64,000 nucleotides of DNA from Clostridiales bacterium (GTDB taxonomy: Bacteria; Bacillota; Clostridia; Christensenellales; Borkfalkiaceae): positions 1 through 64,000 of the forward strand of contig SVII01000005.1 in NCBI GenBank assembly GCA_015069605.1, given 5' to 3'. The notes under the pieces were generated by a model that saw only the letters and a program-made list of their open reading frames with translations, did not search any database and was not told the DNA's origin. A program made the translations under genes and the position numbers. Below, in pieces: positions 9,637 to 19,183 of the stretch (positions are counted from its first letter, which is position 1; every line of letters starts with the position of its first letter).

Positions 9637-10503
9637 ATGTTGGATTGTGTGATTGTAGGCAGCGGCGTAGCAGGTATTTCCGCGGCGCTGACGTTGCAGG
9701 CAAATGGAAAAAGTTTTTTATTATTTGGAACTCCGTCGCTCAGCGAAAAGATAGAAAAAGCAGAGTTGATCCGCAATTATCCAGGGCTTTCGCAGGTGTC
9801 TGGTAAGGAGTTTTGCGCGGCGCTTCAAAAGCAATTACAGGACGCGAAAATTGAAATAAAAAACGAAAAGGTGGCAGGCGTGTATGCGTTGAACGACAAA
9901 TTCACCCTTTTAACGCAAGAGGGAAACACATACGAAAGCAGAACAGTCATTCTTGCTTGCGGCGTGGAATCCATCAAACAAATCGAGGGGGAAACGGAGT
10001 TTGTCGGGCGTGGAGTCAGCTATTGCGCCACTTGCGATGGATTTTTGTATAAAGGCAAGACGATAGCCGTGGTTTGTACGACCAAACGCTTGGAACATGA
10101 AATCGAGCACCTTGCGTCCTTTGCTGAAAAAGTGTATTTGATTCCGATGTATAAAGACGTTGCTGTCGATTATAAAAACGTAACGATTATTAAAAAAATG
10201 CCGATCAAAATTGACGGACAAGCACGAGTGGAAAAACTTGCATTCACTGCTCCTCCTGCGCCCGATATTCCCGCGGAATTGCCTGTTCACGGCGTATTTA
10301 TGCTCCGTGACAGTGTATCGCCTTCCGTTCTTATGGGCGGCTTGGAAACGAAAGAGGGGCACGTTGTCATTCAACGCGATACATCCACCAACATAAAAGG
10401 TTGTTTTGCCGCAGGCGATTGTACAGGTAGGCCTTATCAATACGCCAAAGCTGTGGGGGAGGGGAATGTGGCGGCGCACAGTGTCACTCTTTATTTGAGA
10501 TAA
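9637..10503 (+). CDS. thioredoxin-reductase-like FAD-dependent oxidoreductase with degenerate NADPH-binding region
   Basis: N-terminal GSGVAGISAAL, redox CATC in SYCATCDGFLYKGK, C-terminal GCFAAGDCTG; VVCTTKRLEHEIEHLA lies where GxGxxA is expected. Confidence 0.85.
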   Translation: MLDCVIVGSGVAGISAALTLQANGKSFLLFGTPSLSEKIEKAELIRNYPGLSQVSGKEFCAALQKQLQDAKIEIKNEKVAGVYALNDKFTLLTQEGNTYESRTVILACGVESIKQIEGETEFVGRGVSYCATCDGFLYKGKTIAVVCTTKRLEHEIEHLASFAEKVYLIPMYKDVAVDYKNVTIIKKMPIKIDGQARVEKLAFTAPPAPDIPAELPVHGVFMLRDSVSPSVLMGGLETKEGHVVIQRDTSTNIKGCFAAGDCTGRPYQYAKAVGEGNVAAHSVTLYLR

Positions 10504-10572
10504 AACGACGTATATACGTCACATTTCTTCGTTGTAAGTGTAACGAATACAAAAATCACAAAGGAGGCAATC

Positions 10573-11862
10573 ATGGAAAAAAGAGAAAGAGTTATTCTAC
10601 ATTCCGATTTAAACAATTTTTTTGCCTCTGTGGAAGTGGTGTTGAACCCTGAACTTAAAGGCAAACCCATTGCGGTATGTGGCGATCCAAAAGAAAGACA
10701 TGGCATCGTACTCGCCAAAAGTGAAGAAGCGAAAAAATTTGGAATAAAAACCGCGGAAACGGTGTATTCAGCTTTGCGTAAATGCCCTGAATTGGTGCTT
10801 GTTGGTTCGCATTTTCACGAATATAAACGGTATTCGGGGCTTGTACGGCAAATTTATGAACGCTATACGGAAAAAATCGAGGAATGCAGCATTGACGAAT
10901 GCGCGTTGGATATGACGGAGAGTACGCAACTTTTTGGCTCTGGCGCGGAGATTGCAGAAAAAATCCGTCAACAAGTCAAGGAAGAACTCGGCGTGACGGT
11001 GTCCGTGGGTGTTAGTTTCAACAAAGCCTTTGCCAAACTTGCCTCGGAACTTAAAAAACCCGATGCTGTGACGGTAATTACCAAAGAGAATTACAAAAGG
11101 GTGGTGCATCCTTTGCCCGTTAGCGAGTTGATGTTTGTGGGGAAATCGACGGAAGAAACATTGCATAAGATTGGGATATATACAATCGGGGATTTAGCGA
11201 ACGCCGACGAGGAGCTTATCAATCGAAAATTAGGCAAACGAGGTAGGCAGTTACACATTTACGCTTGCGGTGAGGATGAAGAGCCCGTCAAATGGCAAAA
11301 GACGAAAGAGGATTTGAAATCGATTGGGAACTCGACAACGCTCCCCAAAGATATCACCGATCGTGAGGAGATCAAACGCTGGTTTTATGCGTTGGCGGAA
11401 AGCGTCACAGCACGGCAACGCGATGCCGACGTGGGACGAGCGAATACCGTACATATCGTGATTCGAAACGATCAATTCCAAGATTTTACGTGGCAAACGA
11501 AAATTTTTCCCACCGCGCTTTGCGGGGACATAGCAAAAACCGCCTATGATTTGTTTTGTCAACACGCTCCGTATGGAATCAAAGTACGGATGTTGGGGAT
11601 TACGGTGTCGGGGTTTGATTATCATATCGAACAGTTGACGTTGGATGCGGCATTGGAGGGTGGAGAATCTAAATACGAAAAGAAGGAGCGCGCGGAAAAT
11701 GCAGTGGCGAAGATTCGCGAGAAATACGGATACGCAAAATTACAACGCGGAATCGTTTTGGAGGATGAAAAATTAAACGGGTTGGATATTCGTGGTAAAA
11801 AAGAAGATACGTCCGTAAAGGAAAAAACTGCCAAAACAAAAGATGATTTCAAAATGGAATAA
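10573..11862 (+). CDS. dinB: DNA polymerase IV (Y-family)
   Basis: VILHSDLNNFFASVE, EECSIDECALDMT, GVSFNKAFAKLASELKKPDA. Confidence 0.94.
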   Translation: MEKRERVILHSDLNNFFASVEVVLNPELKGKPIAVCGDPKERHGIVLAKSEEAKKFGIKTAETVYSALRKCPELVLVGSHFHEYKRYSGLVRQIYERYTEKIEECSIDECALDMTESTQLFGSGAEIAEKIRQQVKEELGVTVSVGVSFNKAFAKLASELKKPDAVTVITKENYKRVVHPLPVSELMFVGKSTEETLHKIGIYTIGDLANADEELINRKLGKRGRQLHIYACGEDEEPVKWQKTKEDLKSIGNSTTLPKDITDREEIKRWFYALAESVTARQRDADVGRANTVHIVIRNDQFQDFTWQTKIFPTALCGDIAKTAYDLFCQHAPYGIKVRMLGITVSGFDYHIEQLTLDAALEGGESKYEKKERAENAVAKIREKYGYAKLQRGIVLEDEKLNGLDIRGKKEDTSVKEKTAKTKDDFKME

Positions 11863-11870
11863 AAAATATA

Positions 11871-11905
11871 AATCCGCTGATACTGTTTCTATCGGCGGAA
11901 GTTTT
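11871..11905 (+). terminator. Rho-independent terminator after dinB
   Basis: TCCGCTGATA-loop-TATCGGCGGA then TTTTTT. Confidence 0.8.
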
Positions 11906-11923
11906 TTCGCTTATAAATAGAAA

Positions 11924-11962
11924 GAGGGGTTACCGAAAAACGCTTGTTTTCGATAACCCTTC
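11924..11962 (-). terminator. Hairpin downstream of SRP RNA
   Basis: GGGTTA(c)CGAAAA ... TTTTCGATAACCC. Confidence 0.5.
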
Positions 11963-11980
11963 GTGCTTTTGAAAAATAAA

Positions 11981-12252
11981 AACTGCGCGATCCTTTTTCG
12001 CCGTGATCTACCGAAGTGGAAACGCCGTAGGTGACTCCTGTAAAGCTACCTCATGGCACACGCAAAAATCCGCTTAGAGCTGCTACATTCCTGTCCTGAC
12101 ACGGTTCACGGCATTACGTTGCATAAGACCTTACGATCAACATTCCTTGCGACGCGCAAACCTCCCATAAACCACGTCTAGAAAGGCGTTCAGCCCTGCT
12201 ATAGCGGATTGCAGGTTCAGGGTGCCGCTAGCTCCCCACCTACGCGCAGCCT
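11981..12252 (-). ncRNA. ffs: Bacterial large signal recognition particle RNA (Alu + S domain)
   Basis: Minus strand: GGTGGGGAGCTAGCGGCACCCTGAACCTGCAATCCGCTATAGCAGGG (Alu) and GTGTCAGGACAGGAATGTAGCAGC (S domain); GCTGCGCG/CGCGCAG closing ends; TATAAT just upstream (12257-12262). Confidence 0.93.
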
Positions 12253-12367
12253 TTATATTATACATCATTTTTTCTAAGAAAGCAACCGTTTTTACGCTAC
12301 ATTTTTAGTATGTGCGCGGCAAGAATGGCAACTTTTGTCAAAAAATTGCGACGTTGCGGCGAATACG

Positions 12368-12396
12368 TTGACAATTTTTATAAAGTGGAGTATAAT
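12368..12396 (+). promoter_or_regulatory. Sigma-A-type promoter upstream of mrp
   Basis: TTGACA-N17-TATAAT. Confidence 0.85.
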
Positions 12397-12426
12397 AAAC
12401 GTTGTAAAAATAAGGAGATGAAAATT

Positions 12427-13269
12427 ATGTCTGAAAATTGTACGCATGATTGTTCTAGTTGCAGTCAAAACTGCTCTTCGAGAAAAAAAGAAAGTTTCTT
12501 AAAAGAACCCCACAAAGATTCGTCGATTAAAAAAGTCATCGGTGTTGTCAGTGGTAAAGGCGGCGTCGGGAAATCTTTAACCACCGCGCTCTTGGCGTCT
12601 ATTGCGCAAAAGCAAGGAAAATCGGTAGGTATTATGGACGCCGATATTACGGGTCCGTCTATTCCCAAAATGTTTGGGGTTAGCGAACGTGCGACGGGGG
12701 ATGAAAACGGCATCAACACTGTGCTTTCGCCTTCGGGGATGCAAATGATGTCTATGAACCTTTTATTAGACGACGAAACTTCGCCTGTCATTTGGCGTGG
12801 TATGGTCATTTCGGGTACGGTAATGCAGTTTTGGACGGACGTTATTTGGAAAGACCTCGATTTATTGTTCATTGATATGCCCCCTGGAACGGGTGACGTA
12901 CCTTTGACGGTATTCCAAAGCATTCCCATCGCAGGGATCGTGATTGTTACCACCCCTCAAGACCTTGTAAAAATGGTTGTGGAAAAAGCGGTGAACATGG
13001 CACGTATTATGAATATTCCCGTGCTTGGTTTGGTCGAAAATATGAGTTATCTCACTTGCCCCGATTGCGGTAAAAAGATCGAAGTATTCGGTGCAAGCAA
13101 AGCCAAGGCAATCGCTGCGGAATATGGTATTCCCTCTATTGCGCAAATGCCTTTGGATGCGCGCATTTCCACGCTTGCGGACAATGGTCGTATCGAGGAT
13201 TACGAAACGGAGGCGCTTGGGGATATTTTAACGCAAATTGAAAACGCGCAAGCAAAATCAGTAGAATAA
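12427..13269 (+). CDS. Mrp/NBP35-family iron-sulfur carrier ATPase with N-terminal Cys cluster
   Basis: CTHDCSSCSQNCSSR N-terminus; VVSGKGGVGKSLTTALLA; DMPPGTGDVPLTV; AGGAGATG RBS before ATG 12427. Confidence 0.92.
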   Translation: MSENCTHDCSSCSQNCSSRKKESFLKEPHKDSSIKKVIGVVSGKGGVGKSLTTALLASIAQKQGKSVGIMDADITGPSIPKMFGVSERATGDENGINTVLSPSGMQMMSMNLLLDDETSPVIWRGMVISGTVMQFWTDVIWKDLDLLFIDMPPGTGDVPLTVFQSIPIAGIVIVTTPQDLVKMVVEKAVNMARIMNIPVLGLVENMSYLTCPDCGKKIEVFGASKAKAIAAEYGIPSIAQMPLDARISTLADNGRIEDYETEALGDILTQIENAQAKSVE

Positions 13270-13302
13270 TTCAATAATTTTTCACAAAGGATTAAACAAA
13301 TA

Positions 13303-14301
13303 ATGGGATATAAGGCGGAGAAAGATAGGATTGAGGGACAACTGAAGATTCTAAAACGCATCATGCTGGGCGTCGCGACGGGCGCGCTCGTCGGATTGTG
13401 CGTATTTTCCGCTTGTGTTCCTGCAAATACGTGGAAATATCGCGTTGGGAAACCAAAGATAGCCTCGCGAGTGGAGAAAGAACTTCGTATCCATTTTATT
13501 GACGTGGGACAAGGCGATGCAACGATTGTGGAATTGCCCGACGGGAGGGTGCTTTTGATTGACGGCGGCGACGGTTCGGCGGATGCGAATAAGGCGTTGC
13601 TGCGGTACATGTATGCGTTGAAGCTTAAAACGGTGGATTATTTGGTGGTCACGCACGCCGATTCCGACCATTGTGGCGGTTTAGATGAAGTCATGAAAAA
13701 TTTCGACGTCAAACGCGCGTATATTCCCGCAACGGAAACCACAGTCAACATTGAATATGCGGAATTTTACTCTGCGCTGATGAAAGAGGATTGCGATTGG
13801 ACGTATGTTTCTAGAAAGATAGACTTATCGTCTAAAAACGATGCTGCGCCGTACGTATTAACGGCGTTATATCCCTATTCTGATGAAGAGATTACCGAAG
13901 AAGAAAGCAACGATGCTTCGGCGGTGCTTTGGCTGGATTATTGCGGCGTTAGTGCATTGTTTATGGGTGACGCGCCCACTGCGGTGGAAGAAACATTGTT
14001 GCGTGAAGACAAGGTAGAGGCTTTTGCCGACCGCAGTGTTCATTTAAAAGAAACAGAAATTTTGAAAGTAGCGCATCACGGCAGCGCGGATTCGACGAGT
14101 AAAGAATTTCTCGATTATTTAAATATTGAAACAGCGGTAATTTCCTGTGGGGAGAACAACGTTTACGGCCATCCCACACAAACGGTTTGTAAAAATCTCC
14201 AAGATGCAGAGGTGGAAACCTATCGCACGGATTTAGATGGCAGCGTGATGATTACCGTTACAGAGGATGGGAAATATACGATAGAAAATATGGGCAAATG
14301 A
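13303..14301 (+). CDS. MBL-fold hydrolase, ComEC/Rec2-like, secreted or anchored
   Basis: IHFIDVGQGDATIVELPDGRVLLIDGG, VTHADSDHCGGL, VAHHGSADSTS. Confidence 0.88.
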   Translation: MGYKAEKDRIEGQLKILKRIMLGVATGALVGLCVFSACVPANTWKYRVGKPKIASRVEKELRIHFIDVGQGDATIVELPDGRVLLIDGGDGSADANKALLRYMYALKLKTVDYLVVTHADSDHCGGLDEVMKNFDVKRAYIPATETTVNIEYAEFYSALMKEDCDWTYVSRKIDLSSKNDAAPYVLTALYPYSDEEITEEESNDASAVLWLDYCGVSALFMGDAPTAVEETLLREDKVEAFADRSVHLKETEILKVAHHGSADSTSKEFLDYLNIETAVISCGENNVYGHPTQTVCKNLQDAEVETYRTDLDGSVMITVTEDGKYTIENMGK

Positions 14302-14349
14302 GCAAGAATGCATAGGTATGTATGCGTTGAACTGCAAAAGAACGAAAAA

Positions 14350-14390
14350 ATGGGCGGCTGAAAAACAGCCGCCTGCAATTTTTTATAAAA
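14350..14390. terminator. Terminator between convergent genes
   Basis: GGCGGCTG-aaaaa-CAGCCGCC then ATTTTTT. Confidence 0.75.
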
Positions 14391-14392
14391 GG

Positions 14393-15397
14393 TTAAAGAT
14401 TGATGAAATGTTTATCGGAAACGACGTGTTGTTTAAAATTTCCGTACACTTCGTTGACTTTACAAGAATAGGAGAAGGTCGCGCCTTGCGTTTTCAAGAG
14501 TTTCAAAAACTCTCCGATTTGACGTTTGCGTACAATACAAATCAGCAAGGATTTATCTGAATGCGTGTACATACCTTCTGCGTGTAAAAGGGTTACGCCG
14601 CGATGTAATTTAGACATCAGCGCTGTGGCGAGTTCTTCGGGTTTATCTGTGATGATTTCAAACTTATAACCGCTACGCAAACCTTGCAACATATAATCGA
14701 CCACAAGGTCGGAAATGAAAATGTTTAAAAGGGTGGAAATTACGGCATTGATCCCCGAACCTTGCACGAAAAAGGCAAGGACAACGACGGAAGAATCTAA
14801 CGCAAATGCAAGCCATGCGATATTTTTTTCCGGTTTAAAATGTTTGATGAGCGCCGAAATCGCATACGTGCCACCTGACGCGCCAAATCTACGGAGCATC
14901 AAGGAAAAGCCCAAACCCGAAATCACACCCACGCCGATGGAAGCAAACACAACGTTGTTGCCGTCCACAAACAAGGGATCAGTTACATATGCCGCGTAGT
15001 ATTGCAAACCAAATTCCGCGTTGAAATATTTAAATAGCATCAACAATCCCGATTGAAAGAGGAGATACAAAATCAAGATTCCGCCTGTTTTACGGTTGGT
15101 GAAGATTGCCACGCAAATAAAGATGGGCAGGTTAAACGCGAACATCAAAATACTCATATTCGTCGTGACTTCCCCAATGCCTGCGGCGGATAACCACGAA
15201 CCGATGATGGAAGCAAAACCGGTAACGCCGCCTGGTGCGAAGTGGTTATAGTTAGAAAAATAATACAAAGATCCAGCAACCAAAAGCGCGGCGATAAAAC
15301 AAATCAACAAATCGCAAGCGATTGTTTTTAAAGATCGTTCTTTTAATTTTTGTTGTTCGGTAGGTTGGTCAGCCATAGTGTCTGCTCCGTCCTTCAT
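14393..15397 (-). CDS. YitT family membrane protein (second copy in window)
   Basis: HFAPGGVTGFASI, LRRFGASGGTYAISALI, C-terminal DUF2179-like region. Confidence 0.85.
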   Translation of the reverse strand: MKDGADTMADQPTEQQKLKERSLKTIACDLLICFIAALLVAGSLYYFSNYNHFAPGGVTGFASIIGSWLSAAGIGEVTTNMSILMFAFNLPIFICVAIFTNRKTGGILILYLLFQSGLLMLFKYFNAEFGLQYYAAYVTDPLFVDGNNVVFASIGVGVISGLGFSLMLRRFGASGGTYAISALIKHFKPEKNIAWLAFALDSSVVVLAFFVQGSGINAVISTLLNIFISDLVVDYMLQGLRSGYKFEIITDKPEELATALMSKLHRGVTLLHAEGMYTHSDKSLLICIVRKRQIGEFLKLLKTQGATFSYSCKVNEVYGNFKQHVVSDKHFINL

Positions 15398-15623
15398 TCG
15401 TTAATATATATATGATAATACTTTTTTGTTGGAAAAACAAGCGTATTTTAGTTGAGAAAATAAAAAAAACGGAAATTTGGAAGAAAAAAGCGTTTTGATT
15501 GTTTTTTTTCTTTTGTCAAACACAGAATTTCACCTCATTTTCATTGTATTATATTGAAAAATTTGCTATAATAATGGTAATTAAGATCGGTTAGTATGCC
15601 TATTTGGAGAAAAGAAAGGATTT

Positions 15624-17555
15624 ATGGAAGCGGTAAAATTTGAAAAAGTATATTTTTCATATGAGGAAGTGGAACAAGACGACACTCTCTTTGTTTCTGA
15701 TGCCGTTTTCGCTTTGGATGGTGTTGATCTTTCCGTAGAAGAAGGGGAGTTCGTTGCTATTTTAGGACATAATGGCAGCGGTAAATCGACGTTGGCGCGT
15801 CTTACGAATGGGTTGCTTTCGCCTACTTCTGGTAAAGTGACTGTCAGAGGGTTAGACGTAAGCGACGAGAAAAATCTTTTCGAGATTCGTAAACAAGTGG
15901 GGATTATTTTTCAAAATCCCGACAACCAAATGGTCGCCTCAATCGTAGAGGACGACGTGGCGTTTGGCCCTGAAAACGTCGGTGTCGAGAGAGAAGAGAT
16001 TGGAAATAGAATCTCGTTTGCGTTAGATTCCGTTGGTATGGAAAGCTATCGTCATTCCACCTCATCCCGCTTGTCAGGGGGACAAAAACAACGAATTGCG
16101 ATCGCGGGTGTGCTGTCTTTAAAACCCAAAATTATGATTTTGGACGAATCGACCGCAATGCTTGATCCTCGCGGCAGAAAAGAAGTTATGGACGTGGTTT
16201 TGCGTCTGAATAAAGAGGAAAAAATCACGGTAATTTTAATTACGCATTTTCCCGAAGAAGCAATGCTTGCGGATAGGGCTGTGGTGATGCACCGTGGTAA
16301 TATCGTCATGCAAGGAAAACCTGCTGACGTATTGAATAGAGCAGAGGAATTAGAAAAATACGCTTTGGCGTTGCCTCGCCCTTTGAAAATTTGCCGTGCG
16401 TTGACGACAGGCGGCGTAGTTGTTCGCGACAGTATGGACGAAGAAAACGTGGCAAACGACATTGAAACGGCATTAAAATCGTTTACAACTGACTTGTCGA
16501 AAAATGTCGAAACGACAGGGGCAGGTACGAGTTTGCCGACCGAAACAACGCAAACTGCTGACGGTATTGGTCGCGTGGAATGTAAAAATTTGACGCATGT
16601 GTATAATCCAAACTCCACGTTTGAAACGTATGCGTTAAGCGGCGTGGATTTAGAGATCAATGCTGGGGAATTTTTTGGTATTATCGGGCATACGGGGAGT
16701 GGTAAATCCACATTTGTGCAACATTTGAACGCGTTAATCAAAGTGCCTTCCGCGGAAAAGAAATACAAAGCAAAGAAACAAAAGAAGGGACAAATCGAGG
16801 CTCAAAAAACGATTTTGACGGTGGACGGGTTCGATTTAACAGATAAAAACACCGATTTTAAAGCCTTGCGCAAAAAAGTGGGTATGGTGTTTCAGTATCC
16901 CGAATATCAGTTGTTTGCGGAAACGGTATTTGAGGACGTGGCGTTTGGCTTAAAAAATTTTGCGCCTGATATGCCTAAAGAAGAAGTCCGCAAAGCCGTA
17001 CGCGAAGCAATTGAAACGGTGGGCTTAAATTATGTGGAAATACGCAAACGTTCACCGTTTGAATTGTCGGGTGGGCAAAAGCGTCGAGTGGCGATTGCAG
17101 GCGTTATCGTAACGAAACCCGAAATTCTCGTTTTAGATGAACCTGCAGCTGGGTTAGATCCACTTGGTAAAGAAGAAATTATGAAACTTTTACACAAAAT
17201 TCACAAAGAGTGGTGTAAAACGATCATAATTGTGTCGCATGATATGGATGAAATTTCCGAAAACTGTACCCGAGCGGCGATTTTCTCGGAAGGGAAGATC
17301 CTTGCTGTGGATATGCCCAAAGAACTGTTTAAAAACGTACAACGATTAGAAAACGTTGGCTTGGACGTACCTTTTACAGCAAAGGTGACGGAAAAATTGC
17401 GTCAACGAGGCTTGGTGGTCGACAGTGATTTTACTGCGGATGATTTCGTGAAAAAGATACTTGATTTTATAAAAATGGAGGGGGCAGGTACGCGTTTAAC
17501 AGCTAATCAAAGCAATCCCGTTCTTGTGAAAAAAGGAGGCGATTATCATGCGTGA
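15624..17555 (+). CDS. Energy-coupling factor transporter ATPase, EcfA1-EcfA2-type fusion
   Basis: Two full ABC ATPase domains: GHNGSGKSTLARL...RLSGGQKQRIAIAG and GHTGSGKSTFVQHL...ELSGGQKRRVAIAG; EcfT downstream. Confidence 0.93.
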   Translation: MEAVKFEKVYFSYEEVEQDDTLFVSDAVFALDGVDLSVEEGEFVAILGHNGSGKSTLARLTNGLLSPTSGKVTVRGLDVSDEKNLFEIRKQVGIIFQNPDNQMVASIVEDDVAFGPENVGVEREEIGNRISFALDSVGMESYRHSTSSRLSGGQKQRIAIAGVLSLKPKIMILDESTAMLDPRGRKEVMDVVLRLNKEEKITVILITHFPEEAMLADRAVVMHRGNIVMQGKPADVLNRAEELEKYALALPRPLKICRALTTGGVVVRDSMDEENVANDIETALKSFTTDLSKNVETTGAGTSLPTETTQTADGIGRVECKNLTHVYNPNSTFETYALSGVDLEINAGEFFGIIGHTGSGKSTFVQHLNALIKVPSAEKKYKAKKQKKGQIEAQKTILTVDGFDLTDKNTDFKALRKKVGMVFQYPEYQLFAETVFEDVAFGLKNFAPDMPKEEVRKAVREAIETVGLNYVEIRKRSPFELSGGQKRRVAIAGVIVTKPEILVLDEPAAGLDPLGKEEIMKLLHKIHKEWCKTIIIVSHDMDEISENCTRAAIFSEGKILAVDMPKELFKNVQRLENVGLDVPFTAKVTEKLRQRGLVVDSDFTADDFVKKILDFIKMEGAGTRLTANQSNPVLVKKGGDYHA

Positions 17556-18360
17556 CGTTTCCTTTGGACAGTATTATCCCTCCAACTCCTTTGTGCACAA
17601 ATGCGATCCGCGAACAAAGATTTTGTTTTTGATCGTGTATATCGTAGCGATTTTTTTAGCGAAAGATTTTTATGGCTTGGGGGCTTGTGCCGCCGTGTTC
17701 GCTTTAATTGCAATTTGTTCGGGCGTCCCCTTTAAAAGTCTTCTTCGCTCGGTAAAAGCGGTGTTGTTTTTACTGTTGTTTACCGCGTTACTCAATTTAT
17801 TTTTCTATAAAGGCGAAACGGTACTTTGGCAATGGTGGAAAATCACAATCACGCAAGAGGCGATTTTTTATACGATTTTCCTTGCATCGAGATTGTTTTT
17901 GTTGGTATTGGGTTCGTCCATACTGACGTTGACCACCTCTCCCGTCGCGCTTACCGACGGTATCGAAAGTCTGCTCACGCCCTTGAAATGGGTGTGGTTC
18001 CCCGTACACGAACTCGCGTTGATTATGTCGATCGCGTTGCGGTTTATTCCCATTTTAACGGACGAAACGGGACGTATCATGAACGCGCAAAAAGCACGCG
18101 GCGCTGATTTTGAATCAGGTGGATTAAAAGAAAGAGTGAAAGCAGTTGTGCCCATTTTAATTCCGCTATTGATTAGTGCATTCCGTCGCGCGGATGAGCT
18201 TGGCGATGCGATGGATGCAAGATGTTACTCGGGAAGCAAAGTGCGTACAAAATATAAAAAACTGACGTTTGCATGGCGGGATTTAATAGCTTTTTTGCTG
18301 TGCGCGGCGTTGCTTGCAGGAATTATTTTACTGCGAGTGTACGTCCCTGCTATCATTTGA
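17548..18360 (+). CDS. ecfT: Energy-coupling factor transporter transmembrane protein EcfT
   Basis: HKCDPRTKILFLIVYIVAIF; RGADFESGGLKERVKAVVPILIPLLISAFRRADELGDAMDARCY. Confidence 0.92.
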   Translation: MRDVSFGQYYPSNSFVHKCDPRTKILFLIVYIVAIFLAKDFYGLGACAAVFALIAICSGVPFKSLLRSVKAVLFLLLFTALLNLFFYKGETVLWQWWKITITQEAIFYTIFLASRLFLLVLGSSILTLTTSPVALTDGIESLLTPLKWVWFPVHELALIMSIALRFIPILTDETGRIMNAQKARGADFESGGLKERVKAVVPILIPLLISAFRRADELGDAMDARCYSGSKVRTKYKKLTFAWRDLIAFLLCAALLAGIILLRVYVPAII

Positions 18361-18370
18361 CGGAGGAATT

Positions 18371-19129
18371 ATGCGCTACGTTTTAAAAATCGCTTACGAC
18401 GGAACGGATTACGCAGGTTGGCAATGCCAAAAAAATGCCGTCACCGTGCAGGAAAAATTAGAAGAAGCTATTTTTAGTGCGCTCGGGCAAAATATCCGAG
18501 TGACGGCAAGTGGTAGAACGGATGCAGGTGTGCATGCGGCAGGGCAGGTATGCCATTTTGACGCGGAAAATATCACTGTGCCACCTGAAAAAATGCCCGA
18601 TTGTTTAAATCGCTTTTTGCCCCCCGACGTTCGTGTAACGGATGGCTGGGGCGCAGACGAAACTTTCGACGCTAACCGCAGTGCAAAACGCAAGACGTAT
18701 TGCTATTCGCTCTACGTTTCTCTACGCGAAATGCCTTTGAAAGAACGCTACGCCGCAAGAGTGGAAACTGCTCCCGATCTTGAGAAATTGCAAGCGGCGG
18801 CGAAGCTGTTTGAGGGGGAACACGATTTTAAAGCCTTTTGCGCTTCGGGTTCGTCAGTAAAGACGACAGTGCGTACCGTGTACGAGGTGAAAGTGGAAGA
18901 AGCACAAACGTACGGTGGCAGAGATTTAAAAATCTACGTTACGGGCAACGGCTTTTTATATAATATGGTGCGAACGCTCACGGGCGAATTGTTGGAGCTC
19001 GCGTCGGGGCGAAGAACGGAAGAAAGTTTATTGCAAGCGTATGCAACGGGGAAGCGAGAACTGCTTGGCAAAACAATGCCTGCGAAGGGCTTGACGTTGC
19101 TACAAGTCGAATATCAAACGAAAAATTAA
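18371..19129 (+). CDS. truA: tRNA pseudouridine(38-40) synthase
   Basis: KIAYDGTDYAGWQCQ, ASGRTDAGVHA; start at ATG 18371 after GGAGG. Confidence 0.94.
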   Translation: MRYVLKIAYDGTDYAGWQCQKNAVTVQEKLEEAIFSALGQNIRVTASGRTDAGVHAAGQVCHFDAENITVPPEKMPDCLNRFLPPDVRVTDGWGADETFDANRSAKRKTYCYSLYVSLREMPLKERYAARVETAPDLEKLQAAAKLFEGEHDFKAFCASGSSVKTTVRTVYEVKVEEAQTYGGRDLKIYVTGNGFLYNMVRTLTGELLELASGRRTEESLLQAYATGKRELLGKTMPAKGLTLLQVEYQTKN

Positions 19130-19183
19130 GACGAAAAAATAGATTTATTCAAAGGAAAAATAAAAAAAACAAAAGGGTTGTAC

